DNA of 13,747 nucleotides. It comes from an uncultured Clostridium sp. (GTDB lineage Bacteria; Bacillota; Clostridia; Oscillospirales; Acutalibacteraceae). The stretch spans positions 1 to 13,747 of the forward strand of contig URIN01000010.1 in assembly GCA_900547915.1 (NCBI GenBank), written 5' to 3'. The notes below the pieces were generated by a model. It saw nothing but the letters and a program-made list of their open reading frames with translations, was not told where the DNA came from and ran no database searches. Positions 7,334-13,747 of this stretch are shown here, in pieces (within the stretch, counting starts at the first letter, position 1; each line of letters begins with the position of its first letter). The position numbers and the translations under genes are program-made.

Positions 7334-8956
7334 ATGGACATCAACAAAAAAATTCAAATCGTATCATCACTTGAGAAAATCTTTCCGGACTCAAAAGATA
7401 CTTTTACTGAGTTTGATTCTTTTTCAATGCTTAAAAACGAAAAAAAATCTTTCCAGATCGTGTTCAAAGCTGATAAAGGCGAGAGGATAGAATTTTCGGT
7501 AACATCGCCGATTGAAAGCAATATGGAATTTAGCTATGTAAAACTAATTCCGGCTAAAATGACACGAAATAAAAAATATGATGATTACTATATTAGTGCA
7601 GACAGACATGAATTTCCGGATCTGCTCATACCGCTAAACGAAAACGCTTGCACAGCAGAATACAATGGATTAAACGCCGTCTGGGTTCAAATTTCGGGTA
7701 ATCTTGAAGCAGGAAACTACGAATGTGAATTCAGCTGTGGCCCAGACAAAGCAAAAATAAGCATAGAGGTAATTGATGTTAGTCTGCCTGAACAGGAGCT
7801 CATCTACACAAACTGGTTTTACACCGACTGCCTTATGAGTCATTATGGTTTTGACGCTTTTTCTCCCGAATACTGGCAGTGCACAGAAAACTTTTTACGC
7901 CGTGCAGCTGAGTACGGAATGAACTGCGTGCTGACGCCGCTATTTACTCCTCCGCTTGATACTCAGGTAGGAGGCGAGCGTCCCACGGTTCAGCTTGTTG
8001 ATGTGACTGTAACCGGCAAAAACGAATACAAATTCTCATTTGAAAAGCTTGATAAATGGATAGAAATATGTGAAAGATGCGGCATTAAATATTTTGAAAT
8101 GAGCCACCTTTTCACACAGTGGGGCGCAAAACACGCGCCTAAAATAATTGCTGTAAAAAACGGCAGAGAAAAGAAGATCTTTGGGTGGCTGACTTCTGCA
8201 TCAGGTAAAAAATACCGTCTGTTTATCGGGCAGTTTGCGGATGCGCTCAAGAAATATATCAATAAAAAAGGAATAAAAGAGCGCTGTATTTTCCACGTTT
8301 CGGACGAACCGGCAAAACGCCAGCTCAAAGCATACTCAAAGGCGGCGAAATTAATTCACGAAAACTTTTCGGACTTTAGAATCACCGATGCTCTTTCTGA
8401 TTTTTCATTTTATAAGAACGGAGTGGTTGAAACTCCGATTCCGGCAACTGACCACATAGAGCCATTCATAGGCGAAGTGCCCGAGCTGTGGGCATACTAC
8501 TGCAGCGCTCAGGGTGAAAAATATGTTTCAAACAGGTTTTTTGACATGCCCTCCGCACGCAACAGAATACTCGGTTTTCAGTTATATAAATATGATGTTA
8601 AAGGATTTCTTCACTGGGGATACAATTTCTATTACACAAGATTTTCAAAGCGTCTTGCGGACCCGTTTACGGAGCCTGACGCAGGTGGAAAATTCCCCGC
8701 CGGAGACAGTTTCGTAGTCTATCCTGGGAAGAATTATGAACCTCTTGATTCTCTCAGGCTGTACGTTTTTTATGACGGATTTCAGGATATGCTTGCACTT
8801 AAGCTGCTTGAAAAACTCACAAGCAAAGAAAAGGCCATGGCAATTTTAGAAGGCGATGCGGAAAAGCCTATTACATTCAGCGAATATCCTCACTCCGCCG
8901 AATGGATACTTAAGACCAGAGAAAAAATCAATTCTGAAATAAAAAAGAATTTATAA
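7334..8956 (+). CDS. Glycoside hydrolase family 123-like protein (former DUF4091)
   Basis: The 540 residues fit the GH123/DUF4091 plan: an N-terminal beta-sandwich (about 1-150) and a TIM-barrel-like catalytic region (about 155-490). The adjacent Asp324-Glu325 in HVSDEP corresponds to the Asp-Glu pair used in the substrate-assisted mechanism of characterised GH123 beta-N-acetylgalactosaminidases. The segment around Trp428 (FLHWGYNFYY) also resembles the family. Known members release GalNAc from glycolipid-type glycans, but this branch is diverse, so the substrate is not established. There is no signal peptide or membrane segment, so the protein should be cytoplasmic and would act on imported or internal glycans. 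The ATG has AGAGGGG seven bases upstream. The gene is a single transcription unit with its own promoter and terminator. No sugar transporter or regulator is adjacent. Confidence 0.75.
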   Translation: MDINKKIQIVSSLEKIFPDSKDTFTEFDSFSMLKNEKKSFQIVFKADKGERIEFSVTSPIESNMEFSYVKLIPAKMTRNKKYDDYYISADRHEFPDLLIPLNENACTAEYNGLNAVWVQISGNLEAGNYECEFSCGPDKAKISIEVIDVSLPEQELIYTNWFYTDCLMSHYGFDAFSPEYWQCTENFLRRAAEYGMNCVLTPLFTPPLDTQVGGERPTVQLVDVTVTGKNEYKFSFEKLDKWIEICERCGIKYFEMSHLFTQWGAKHAPKIIAVKNGREKKIFGWLTSASGKKYRLFIGQFADALKKYINKKGIKERCIFHVSDEPAKRQLKAYSKAAKLIHENFSDFRITDALSDFSFYKNGVVETPIPATDHIEPFIGEVPELWAYYCSAQGEKYVSNRFFDMPSARNRILGFQLYKYDVKGFLHWGYNFYYTRFSKRLADPFTEPDAGGKFPAGDSFVVYPGKNYEPLDSLRLYVFYDGFQDMLALKLLEKLTSKEKAMAILEGDAEKPITFSEYPHSAEWILKTREKINSEIKKNL

Positions 8957-8961
8957 CACAT

Positions 8962-9000
8962 AAAAAGCAGTTCAAAGTCAAAGACTCTGAACTGCTTTTT
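8962..9000. terminator. Bidirectional terminator between GH123-like and phosphoesterase genes
   Basis: AAAAAGCAGTTCA pairs with TGAACTGCTTTTT (8962-8974 with 8988-9000); after one mismatch AGT/ACT extends the stem around a five-base loop. T tracts flank it on both strands. It sits 6 bases after the plus-strand stop and 10 bases after the minus-strand stop, so it can end both convergent transcripts. Confidence 0.92.
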
Positions 9001-9009
9001 TGCTGTTTT

Positions 9010-10551
9010 TTAACGCCACAATATTTGTTCATCCAAGAGAATCTGCCCATCAGTATCAGCGCTGCAAACCTCTATACCGTCAGAAGAAATGTGCATTATT
9101 GAAGCTACAAAAGAGCCGCTACCGTCAGCATCAACGCCTCCGTCAACAAACACAGGAAAAGCACCGCTGTCTTCAAAATCAAGTTCGTGCAGATGCCCGC
9201 TTACCAGTAAGCTTACACCCATAGAATCAAGTTTTGAAAGAGCGCGATCCGAAAGATCCGTTTCAATACATATCTCCGGGGAATGGCAAAGAGCAACAGT
9301 CTTGTTATCTGTTTTCTCAAGTGATTCAAGCCATTCAACCATTTCGATTCTGTAGCTCTGATAATCAACCATTCCTCCGTATTCAGGATGCGAATCCTCT
9401 TTATCCTCACAGCTGTCAAGAACTATAAAATCGTAATTTCCGATTGAAGTTGTATAGTAGAATTGATTATAACCTATGCACTCCGCCAACTCAGCCGCAG
9501 CTCTTCCTCTTGTTTCATGATTTCCGCGCACATAGACAACCGGCATTGAACCGCCTGAAAGTTCCGCAGCGAAATCAAGAATATAATCAGCTATGTCATC
9601 TTCGCTCATAAGGGCAGGAGCGCAGTCGCCGAGCAATATTACTGCCTGATAGTCTCCGAGTGATTTTGAAGCCGAAATGGCTTTATCATTTTTTGTGTGC
9701 CAATCCGAAACTGTCAGAACATCAATATTTTCACCGAACGAATCATTAAATGAGATACTTTGGCTCTCTATTGTTTTACCTGTCCTGCCGCCGTAACTGA
9801 GTTCATCAATAACTCTTGTTGCGCCAACTTTATATGTACTGCCTGAAAATTCTTCTTTTGAAATTGTTACTTTGTGAATTTTACCACAGTTTTTTCTACC
9901 GTTGCTGTCATCATATACACGGTTCGTTTGCCCGTCCTTTTCGTACTCTATATAAGCGGTTGAATCATCACTGGTAGAAAACGCAACAGAATACTGTGTT
10001 CCGTTATCAAACACAACAGGCTTTGATGTAAAGCTGAAAGGAGTAAGCGGAAAAACAGCATTTACAGCCGTTATCAACAGCACAAAGGCGGTTATACCGG
10101 AAACAATACGCCTTGCATTTTTATTTTTGATAAGAGGGAATGCAAATGCAAAAAACGATATTCCCACAACAATAATCCAAATTGGGAAAGCAGATCTAAA
10201 AAGTTCAAAAGCCGATGAAAGGCTCATGCCTTTATCTGTTATAAGTGCCACTACAGAATAAATAAGAACTATTACAGAAAGCGCTTCACTTATAAAGGCT
10301 ATAACATTCATATATTTTTCGGGAATAAAAATTTTTCTTTTCACCTTGGCATTAAGCACCGTAAGCAAACAGACATACCCGATTGCCGTAAATACAAACA
10401 AACCAAGAGAAAAGCCGGTATAAAGCACATTGTCAACAAAAACAAACCCGTATCTTACCGAATAAAAAATAAGAATGGAAACAGCAGACAACGCTGTAAA
10501 AAACGCGATTGCGCTTTTGCTGAAAAAAATCTTGTTCAATAATTTTTTCAT
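9010..10551 (-). CDS. Membrane-anchored calcineurin-like metallophosphoesterase
   Basis: The 513-residue protein has five likely membrane segments (about 14-32, 43-65, 82-104, 122-141, 148-166). A beta-rich region (about 175-265) resembles the N-terminal domain of purple acid phosphatases. The phosphoesterase domain contains all metal-site motifs: DWH (Asp283, His285), GD (308-309), GNHE (343-346), CHS (His423) and GHLH (452-455). The positive loops KVKRK and KNKNARR with the positive N-terminus predict that the catalytic domain lies outside the cytoplasm. It should hydrolyse a phosphate ester or anhydride, but the substrate is unknown. The start at 10551 was chosen for its GAGGGGG site seven bases upstream; a longer reading would add 27 residues and run through the promoter. 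It is divergent from a Bce-type regulator gene, and the shared intergenic region holds a BceR-like box. Confidence 0.85.
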   Translation of the reverse strand: MKKLLNKIFFSKSAIAFFTALSAVSILIFYSVRYGFVFVDNVLYTGFSLGLFVFTAIGYVCLLTVLNAKVKRKIFIPEKYMNVIAFISEALSVIVLIYSVVALITDKGMSLSSAFELFRSAFPIWIIVVGISFFAFAFPLIKNKNARRIVSGITAFVLLITAVNAVFPLTPFSFTSKPVVFDNGTQYSVAFSTSDDSTAYIEYEKDGQTNRVYDDSNGRKNCGKIHKVTISKEEFSGSTYKVGATRVIDELSYGGRTGKTIESQSISFNDSFGENIDVLTVSDWHTKNDKAISASKSLGDYQAVILLGDCAPALMSEDDIADYILDFAAELSGGSMPVVYVRGNHETRGRAAAELAECIGYNQFYYTTSIGNYDFIVLDSCEDKEDSHPEYGGMVDYQSYRIEMVEWLESLEKTDNKTVALCHSPEICIETDLSDRALSKLDSMGVSLLVSGHLHELDFEDSGAFPVFVDGGVDADGSGSFVASIMHISSDGIEVCSADTDGQILLDEQILWR

Positions 10552-10570
10552 AAAAATCCCCCTCAATTGC

Positions 10571-10599
10571 ATTATATTATGGCGTTTTTTGTCTGTCAA
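10571..10599 (-). promoter_or_regulatory. Full-consensus promoter of the phosphoesterase gene
   Basis: On the minus strand TTGACA (10594-10599), exactly 17 bp and TATAAT (10571-10576) match the sigma-A consensus at every hexamer base. The transcription start would be near 10564, leaving a very short leader with the ribosome binding site. Confidence 0.85.
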
Positions 10600-10611
10600 C
10601 AAATATATTGA

Positions 10612-10625
10612 AAGCATAAATGCTT
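10612..10625. repeat. 14-bp perfect palindrome AAGCATAAATGCTT
   Basis: AAGCAT and ATGCTT flank two A's, midway between the divergent promoters and 13 bases beyond the phosphoesterase -35. It could be an operator for one or both genes; no known regulator is recognised for it. Confidence 0.4.
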
Positions 10626-10626
10626 C

Positions 10627-10640
10627 TAACAAAATTGTAA
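10627..10640. promoter_or_regulatory. BceR-type response-regulator box TAACA-AAAT-TGTAA
   Basis: This is an exact match to TNACA-N4-TGTAA, the binding pattern I recall for BceR-like regulators. Its centre lies about 58 bases upstream of the predicted start of the response-regulator transcript and about 70 bases upstream of the predicted start of the phosphoesterase transcript, so it could control either or both. The assignment rests on remembered consensus and position. Confidence 0.5.
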
Positions 10641-10656
10641 CATAAAGGGTTTTCTC

Positions 10657-10685
10657 TTGAATGAAATATAAGATTTTGATAAAAT
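10657..10685 (+). promoter_or_regulatory. Predicted promoter of the response regulator-kinase operon
   Basis: TTGAAT (10657-10662), a 17-bp spacer and TAAAAT (10680-10685) lie just upstream of the regulator gene, giving a leader of about 20 bases with an AGGTGA ribosome binding site. Confidence 0.65.
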
Positions 10686-10710
10686 TAATGCCGTAAGCAG
10701 GTGAAATAAT

Positions 10711-11382
10711 ATGTATAAAATATTTATAGTTGAAGATGACGGTGGTATTGCAGGGGCAATAAAAAAGGAAGCGGTAAGCTGGGGCTTTGACGCACGCACT
10801 GCAAAAAACTTCTCAAATATTATAGCTGAATTTTCAGAATATTCTCCTCAGCTTGTACTGCTTGATATATCTTTGCCGTTTTACAACGGCTATTACTGGT
10901 GTGAAAAGATACGTTCTGTATCAAGTGTACCTATTATATTTATTTCCTCCGCATCAGACAACATGAATATGGTAATGGCAATGAATATGGGGGCTGATGA
11001 TTTCATTGCAAAGCCGTTTGACCTGAGCGTGCTGATTGCAAAGATAAACGCGCTTTTAAGAAGAGCTTATGACTTTGCCCCCGCCTCCCCTATACTTGAA
11101 CACCGCGGCGCACTGCTTGACACAGGGCGTGCCATACTTGAATATAAAGGCGAAACGGTTGACCTGAGCAAAAATGAATACAGAATTTTGCTCGAACTTA
11201 TGAGAAACAAGGGAAAAGCAGTCAGCCGCGAAAAGCTTATGCAGAGCCTATGGCAGACAGACAGTTTTATTGACGACAACACGCTTACCGTAAATATAAA
11301 CCGTCTGCGCAAAAAGCTTGACGGAGCGGGGCTTGAAAACTTTATCAAAACAAAATTTTCCATAGGTTATATTATTGAATAA
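10711..11382 (+). CDS. OmpR-family response regulator, BceR-like
   Basis: The 223 residues contain a receiver domain (1-118) with the acidic pair Asp9-Asp10, phospho-acceptor Asp52 in LLDISLP and Lys101 in AKPFD, followed by a winged-helix DNA-binding domain (about 128-223) ending in KTKFSIGYIIE. Phosphorylated by its partner kinase, it should activate transport genes against cell-wall-targeting peptides. The gene is followed immediately by a kinase with short membrane segments and then BceA/BceB-type transport genes, an order diagnostic of Bce modules. Likely binding sites are the boxes at 10627-10640 and 12385-12398. The stop codon lies just 10 bases before the kinase start, so the two are co-transcribed. 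The exact inducing peptide cannot be read from the regulator. Confidence 0.9.
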   Translation: MYKIFIVEDDGGIAGAIKKEAVSWGFDARTAKNFSNIIAEFSEYSPQLVLLDISLPFYNGYYWCEKIRSVSSVPIIFISSASDNMNMVMAMNMGADDFIAKPFDLSVLIAKINALLRRAYDFAPASPILEHRGALLDTGRAILEYKGETVDLSKNEYRILLELMRNKGKAVSREKLMQSLWQTDSFIDDNTLTVNINRLRKKLDGAGLENFIKTKFSIGYIIE

Positions 11383-11392
11383 GGTGCGTTTA

Positions 11393-12379
11393 GTGAAACT
11401 GTTTTTATATTATTTAAAAGAAAGAAAAATACAAATATTTGTTTTCATTTTATTCTGCTTTATTTTTCTTTGCGCCTTTTTGCTGTATGATTTGCCTGCC
11501 GGCGCTGTAGTTTACCCGGCACTTGTTTGCACCTGTATAGGCATTTTTATAATGGCTGTAGACTATTCCAAAGCAAAGCGCAAACACAAGCTTCTTTCCG
11601 ATATAGCAGACATGCGTGCCGAACTGATTGACAAGCTGCCCCAAAGTGTAACTCAGGACGATGAAGATTATCAAAAAATAATTAAAAATTTAAAAAAAGA
11701 AATAAAAATAAACGAAAGCGCTTTTAATGAGAAATATGCTGATATGGTGGATTACTATACCGTATGGGCTCATCAGATAAAAACGCCGATAGCATCTATG
11801 CGCCTTACTCTTGAGGGCGAAGATTCAACACTTTCAAGAACTATAAGCGATGACCTTTTCAGAATAGAACAATATGTTGAAATGGTGCTGTGCTATCTTC
11901 GCCTTGACAGCGACAGTTCCGATTATGTAATAGCGACTTACAGTCTTGATAAAATTCTCAAGCAGGCGTTCCGCCGTTTTTCAGGCAGTTTCATCTCAAA
12001 AAAGCTAAAACTCACATATGAAGAAACAGGGCTGACTGTTCTTACAGATGAAAAATGGCTGCTGTTTGTAATTGAACAGATACTTTCAAACGCGGTAAAA
12101 TACACTTCAGAGGGCGGAGAGATATCCGTATTTTGTGAAGACGAGGGAATAATCTGTATAAAAGACAACGGCATAGGCATTGCGCCGGAGGATATGCCCC
12201 GAATATTTGAACGCGGATACACAGGCCTAAACGGCAGGACGGACAAAAAAGCAAGCGGCTTGGGACTTTATCTATGCAGAAGAATATGTGAAAACCTTAA
12301 CCACAGAATTTGGGCAGAATCTTGCGGCGGCACAGCCGTTTATATTGATCTGCGTCGCAGAAAACTTGAAACAGAATAA
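11393..12379 (+). CDS. Intramembrane-sensing histidine kinase, BceS-like
   Basis: The 328-residue protein has two N-terminal membrane segments (about 13-31 and 38-57) joined by a loop of only a few residues, so it has no real extracellular sensor. Such kinases sense through a partner BceAB-type transporter. The phospho-acceptor is His127 in WAHQIKTPI. The ATP-binding domain shows the N box ILSNAVKYT, DNGIGI and GLGLYLCRR. I chose GTG at 11393, because AAGG lies eight bases upstream and translation then begins with the family-like KLFLYYLKERK. A TTG at 11375 or a GTG at 11384 are alternatives; the TTG would overlap the regulator gene by eight bases. It partners the regulator upstream and, by family precedent, the transporter downstream. 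Confidence 0.9.
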   Translation: MKLFLYYLKERKIQIFVFILFCFIFLCAFLLYDLPAGAVVYPALVCTCIGIFIMAVDYSKAKRKHKLLSDIADMRAELIDKLPQSVTQDDEDYQKIIKNLKKEIKINESAFNEKYADMVDYYTVWAHQIKTPIASMRLTLEGEDSTLSRTISDDLFRIEQYVEMVLCYLRLDSDSSDYVIATYSLDKILKQAFRRFSGSFISKKLKLTYEETGLTVLTDEKWLLFVIEQILSNAVKYTSEGGEISVFCEDEGIICIKDNGIGIAPEDMPRIFERGYTGLNGRTDKKASGLGLYLCRRICENLNHRIWAESCGGTAVYIDLRRRKLETE

Positions 12380-12381
12380 AC

Positions 12382-12401
12382 TTCTTACCGCACTGTAAGA
12401 A
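12382..12401. promoter_or_regulatory. Inverted repeat with BceR-type box upstream of the ABC genes
   Basis: TTCTTAC and GTAAGAA are perfect inverted arms 6 bases apart. Within them TTACC-GCAC-TGTAA (12385-12398) matches TNACA-N4-TGTAA at all but one defined base. The centre is about 73 bases before the predicted transcription start of the ABC genes, where a response-regulator activator would be expected. Confidence 0.55.
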
Positions 12402-12407
12402 TTAAGC

Positions 12408-12445
12408 GGGGAAATGTAAGCACAATCGATGGCTTGCATTTCCCC
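12408..12445. repeat. 14-bp inverted repeat overlapping the ABC-operon promoter
   Basis: GGGGAAATGTAAGC (12408-12421) and GCTTGCATTTCCCC (12432-12445) are inverted repeats with one G-T position and a 10-base centre. The right arm ends just before the -10 element and covers the -35 region. Its left arm carries TGTAAG exactly 21 bases after the same hexamer in the upstream box (12394-12399), two helical turns apart. No T tract follows, so an operator is more likely than a terminator. Confidence 0.5.
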
Positions 12446-12449
12446 TTCC

Positions 12450-12458
12450 TGCTATAAT
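12450..12458 (+). promoter_or_regulatory. Extended -10 promoter of the ABC genes
   Basis: TGCTATAAT is a full-consensus extended -10. At the right distance upstream the sequence is TGGCTT, a poor -35, which fits a promoter that depends on an activator such as the adjacent response regulator. The leader is short and carries AAAGGAG at 12469-12475. Confidence 0.65.
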
Positions 12459-12485
12459 GACAGGCAGGAAAGGAGAAATACACAA

Positions 12486-13250
12486 ATGAGTATTTTGGAA
12501 GTAAAACAAATTAAAAAGATTTACCAAACGAGATTAGGCGGCAACCAGGTAACTGCGCTGCGAAACGTCACTTTCAGCGTTGAACAGGGTGAATATGTTG
12601 CCGTAATGGGCGAATCCGGCTCGGGAAAAACAACACTGTTAAACATTCTTGCCGCGCTTGACAAGCCTACTTCAGGCACAGTGAAAATTGCAAACGAAGA
12701 TATTTCCGAAATCAAGGAAAAGAATATTGCGGCATTCAGGCGCCAAAACATCGGCTTTGTTTTTCAGGATTTCAGCCTGCTTGATACATTTTCAGTTGAG
12801 GACAATATTTATCTTCCTCTTGTTCTTGCGGGAATGAAATATGACGAAATGCACAAACTGCTGACACCAATCGCCTCTCAGTTAGGTATTACAGAAATTC
12901 TTAAAAAATACCCCTATGAAATATCAGGTGGTCAAAAGCAGCGTGCGGCAGTTGCAAGAGCAATAATAACAAACCCGAAACTCATCCTTGCAGACGAACC
13001 CACCGGTGCTCTTGATTCCAAGGCGACCGATGAGCTTTTGAAGCTGTTTGAGGACATCAACGCCGCCGGCCATACCATAGTAATGGTTACACATTCCGTT
13101 AAAGCGGCAAGTCATGCAGGCAGGGTACTCTTTATCAAGGACGGCGAGGTATTTCACCAGATATACCGCGGGGGCTGCACAGATGAACAGCTTTATCAGC
13201 GTATTTCAGACACGCTTACAATGCTTGCAACCGGCGGTGATGCCGTATGA
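12486..13250 (+). CDS. ABC transporter ATP-binding protein, BceA-type
   Basis: The 254 residues form a complete nucleotide-binding domain: Walker A GESGSGKTT (42-50), Q-loop Gln94 in VFQDF, signature SGGQKQ (147-152), Walker B ILADE (167-171) and H-loop His203. It energises the FtsX-type permease encoded next, in a complex that senses and gives resistance to peptide antibiotics that bind lipid II cycle intermediates. The ATG at 12486 was chosen because AAAGGAG lies ten bases upstream; an in-frame ATG at 12429 falls upstream of the predicted -10 and is not credible. The gene overlaps the permease start by four bases (ATGA), showing translational coupling. The close relatives LolD/MacB share these motifs; the neighbouring two-component genes favour the Bce assignment. 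Confidence 0.92.
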   Translation: MSILEVKQIKKIYQTRLGGNQVTALRNVTFSVEQGEYVAVMGESGSGKTTLLNILAALDKPTSGTVKIANEDISEIKEKNIAAFRRQNIGFVFQDFSLLDTFSVEDNIYLPLVLAGMKYDEMHKLLTPIASQLGITEILKKYPYEISGGQKQRAAVARAIITNPKLILADEPTGALDSKATDELLKLFEDINAAGHTIVMVTHSVKAASHAGRVLFIKDGEVFHQIYRGGCTDEQLYQRISDTLTMLATGGDAV

Positions 13251-13747
13251 AAAAAGATTTTTATCTGCGCCTTGCATGGGACGGCATCAAGAAAAACAAA
13301 AAGCTTTATCTGCCATATATCCTTACATGTACCGGCATGATAGGCATGTTTTATATCGTGGCATTTTTATCAAAAGACAAATCTCTCTTAGAAATTCCCG
13401 GCGGCGATCAAATTCAAGGTTTACTTGCGCTTGGCACGGTGGTTCTGGGTATATTTTCTTTGCTTATACTCTTTTACACTAATTCTTTTTTAATACGCAG
13501 GCGTAAAAAAGAGTTTGGTCTTTATAATATTTTGGGAATGGACAAACTTAATCTCTCAAGAGTGCTTATCTGGGAGAACATTCTGGTTTATAGCATCTCC
13601 ATGCTTTGCGGACTATTCTGCGGACTGCTGTTTTCAAAATTTGCTCAGCTTTTAATGGTAAACATTTTGCTTGCAGACACAGATTTCACTCTCAGTGTAT
13701 CTCCGCAATCTATTATTATAACATTAATATGGTTTGCGGCTATATTT
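13247..13747 (+). CDS. FtsX-family ABC permease, BceB-type, N-terminal part only
   Basis: The reading frame starts at the ATG overlapping the ATPase stop and stays open for 167 residues to the window end. It begins MKKDFYLRLAWDGIKKNKKLYLPY, as in BceB-type permeases, with membrane segments at about 24-42, 58-80 and 108-130. RRRKKEFGLYNILGM (about 85-99) is the hallmark cytoplasmic stretch after the second segment. Full-length BceB permeases are about 650 residues with ten membrane segments and a large extracellular loop between segments seven and eight that decides peptide specificity. That part lies beyond the window, so the inducing peptide cannot be inferred. Confidence 0.9.
   Translation, partial: MKKDFYLRLAWDGIKKNKKLYLPYILTCTGMIGMFYIVAFLSKDKSLLEIPGGDQIQGLLALGTVVLGIFSLLILFYTNSFLIRRRKKEFGLYNILGMDKLNLSRVLIWENILVYSISMLCGLFCGLLFSKFAQLLMVNILLADTDFTLSVSPQSIIITLIWFAAIF

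Noticed and set aside
12408..12445. Inverted repeat as an intrinsic terminator of the kinase gene
   Set aside because: The stem is long but is followed by TTCCTGCTATAATG, not a T tract, and it overlaps the promoter of the next genes. An operator is more likely.
12429..12485. Upstream in-frame ATG adding 19 residues to the ABC ATPase
   Set aside because: It lies upstream of the predicted -10 element and inside an inverted repeat, and the added residues do not resemble the family. The ATG at 12486 has a proper ribosome binding site.

Overview
The window looks like chromosome from a low- to mid-GC Bacillota, most likely a Clostridia of the Oscillospiraceae/Ruminococcaceae kind. The signs are strong AGGAG-type ribosome binding sites, sigma-A-like TTGACA/TATAAT promoters with 17-bp spacers, A-flanked intrinsic terminators and a BceRSAB-type peptide-resistance module, a module typical of Firmicutes. 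The taxon is inferred from gene style only. The first 18 bases are not genomic: they match the Tn5/Nextera mosaic end, so the left edge is a read or contig end that cuts aroE.

Layout. (1) Positions 19-542, minus: N-terminal 175 codons of shikimate dehydrogenase (aroE), divergent from (2) a stand-alone acyl carrier protein gene (acpP, plus), then glycerol kinase (glpK, plus) behind its own promoter and a hairpin-containing leader, then a short-form malic enzyme (plus). Clear terminators follow glpK and the malic enzyme gene. (3) 4120-7101, minus: typA/bipA and then hemW, each with a hairpin after it. (4) 7334-8956, plus: a glycoside hydrolase 123-like protein (formerly DUF4091) with the Asp-Glu catalytic pair but no signal peptide. 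(5) 9010-10551, minus: a membrane-anchored calcineurin-type metallophosphoesterase, convergent with the hydrolase and sharing a bidirectional terminator. (6) 10711-13747, plus: an OmpR-type response regulator, an intramembrane-sensing histidine kinase, an ABC ATPase and the first 167 residues of a FtsX-type permease. This is a Bce-type antimicrobial-peptide sensing and resistance module, cut by the window end.

The most interesting reading concerns regions 5 and 6. The intergenic region between the phosphoesterase and the response regulator holds an exact match to the BceR-type box as I recall it (TNACA-N4-TGTAA), and a 9/10 match lies upstream of the ABC genes in front of an extended -10 promoter without a good -35. 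The divergent phosphoesterase may therefore belong to the same regulon as the Bce module, which would make it a candidate extra component of a cell-envelope stress response. This is inference from sites and position, not proof.

No stretch over 300 bases lacks a gene. The longest, 900-1162, holds a terminator, the glpK promoter and the glpK leader. I saw no tRNA, rRNA, insertion sequence, CRISPR array or prophage gene.
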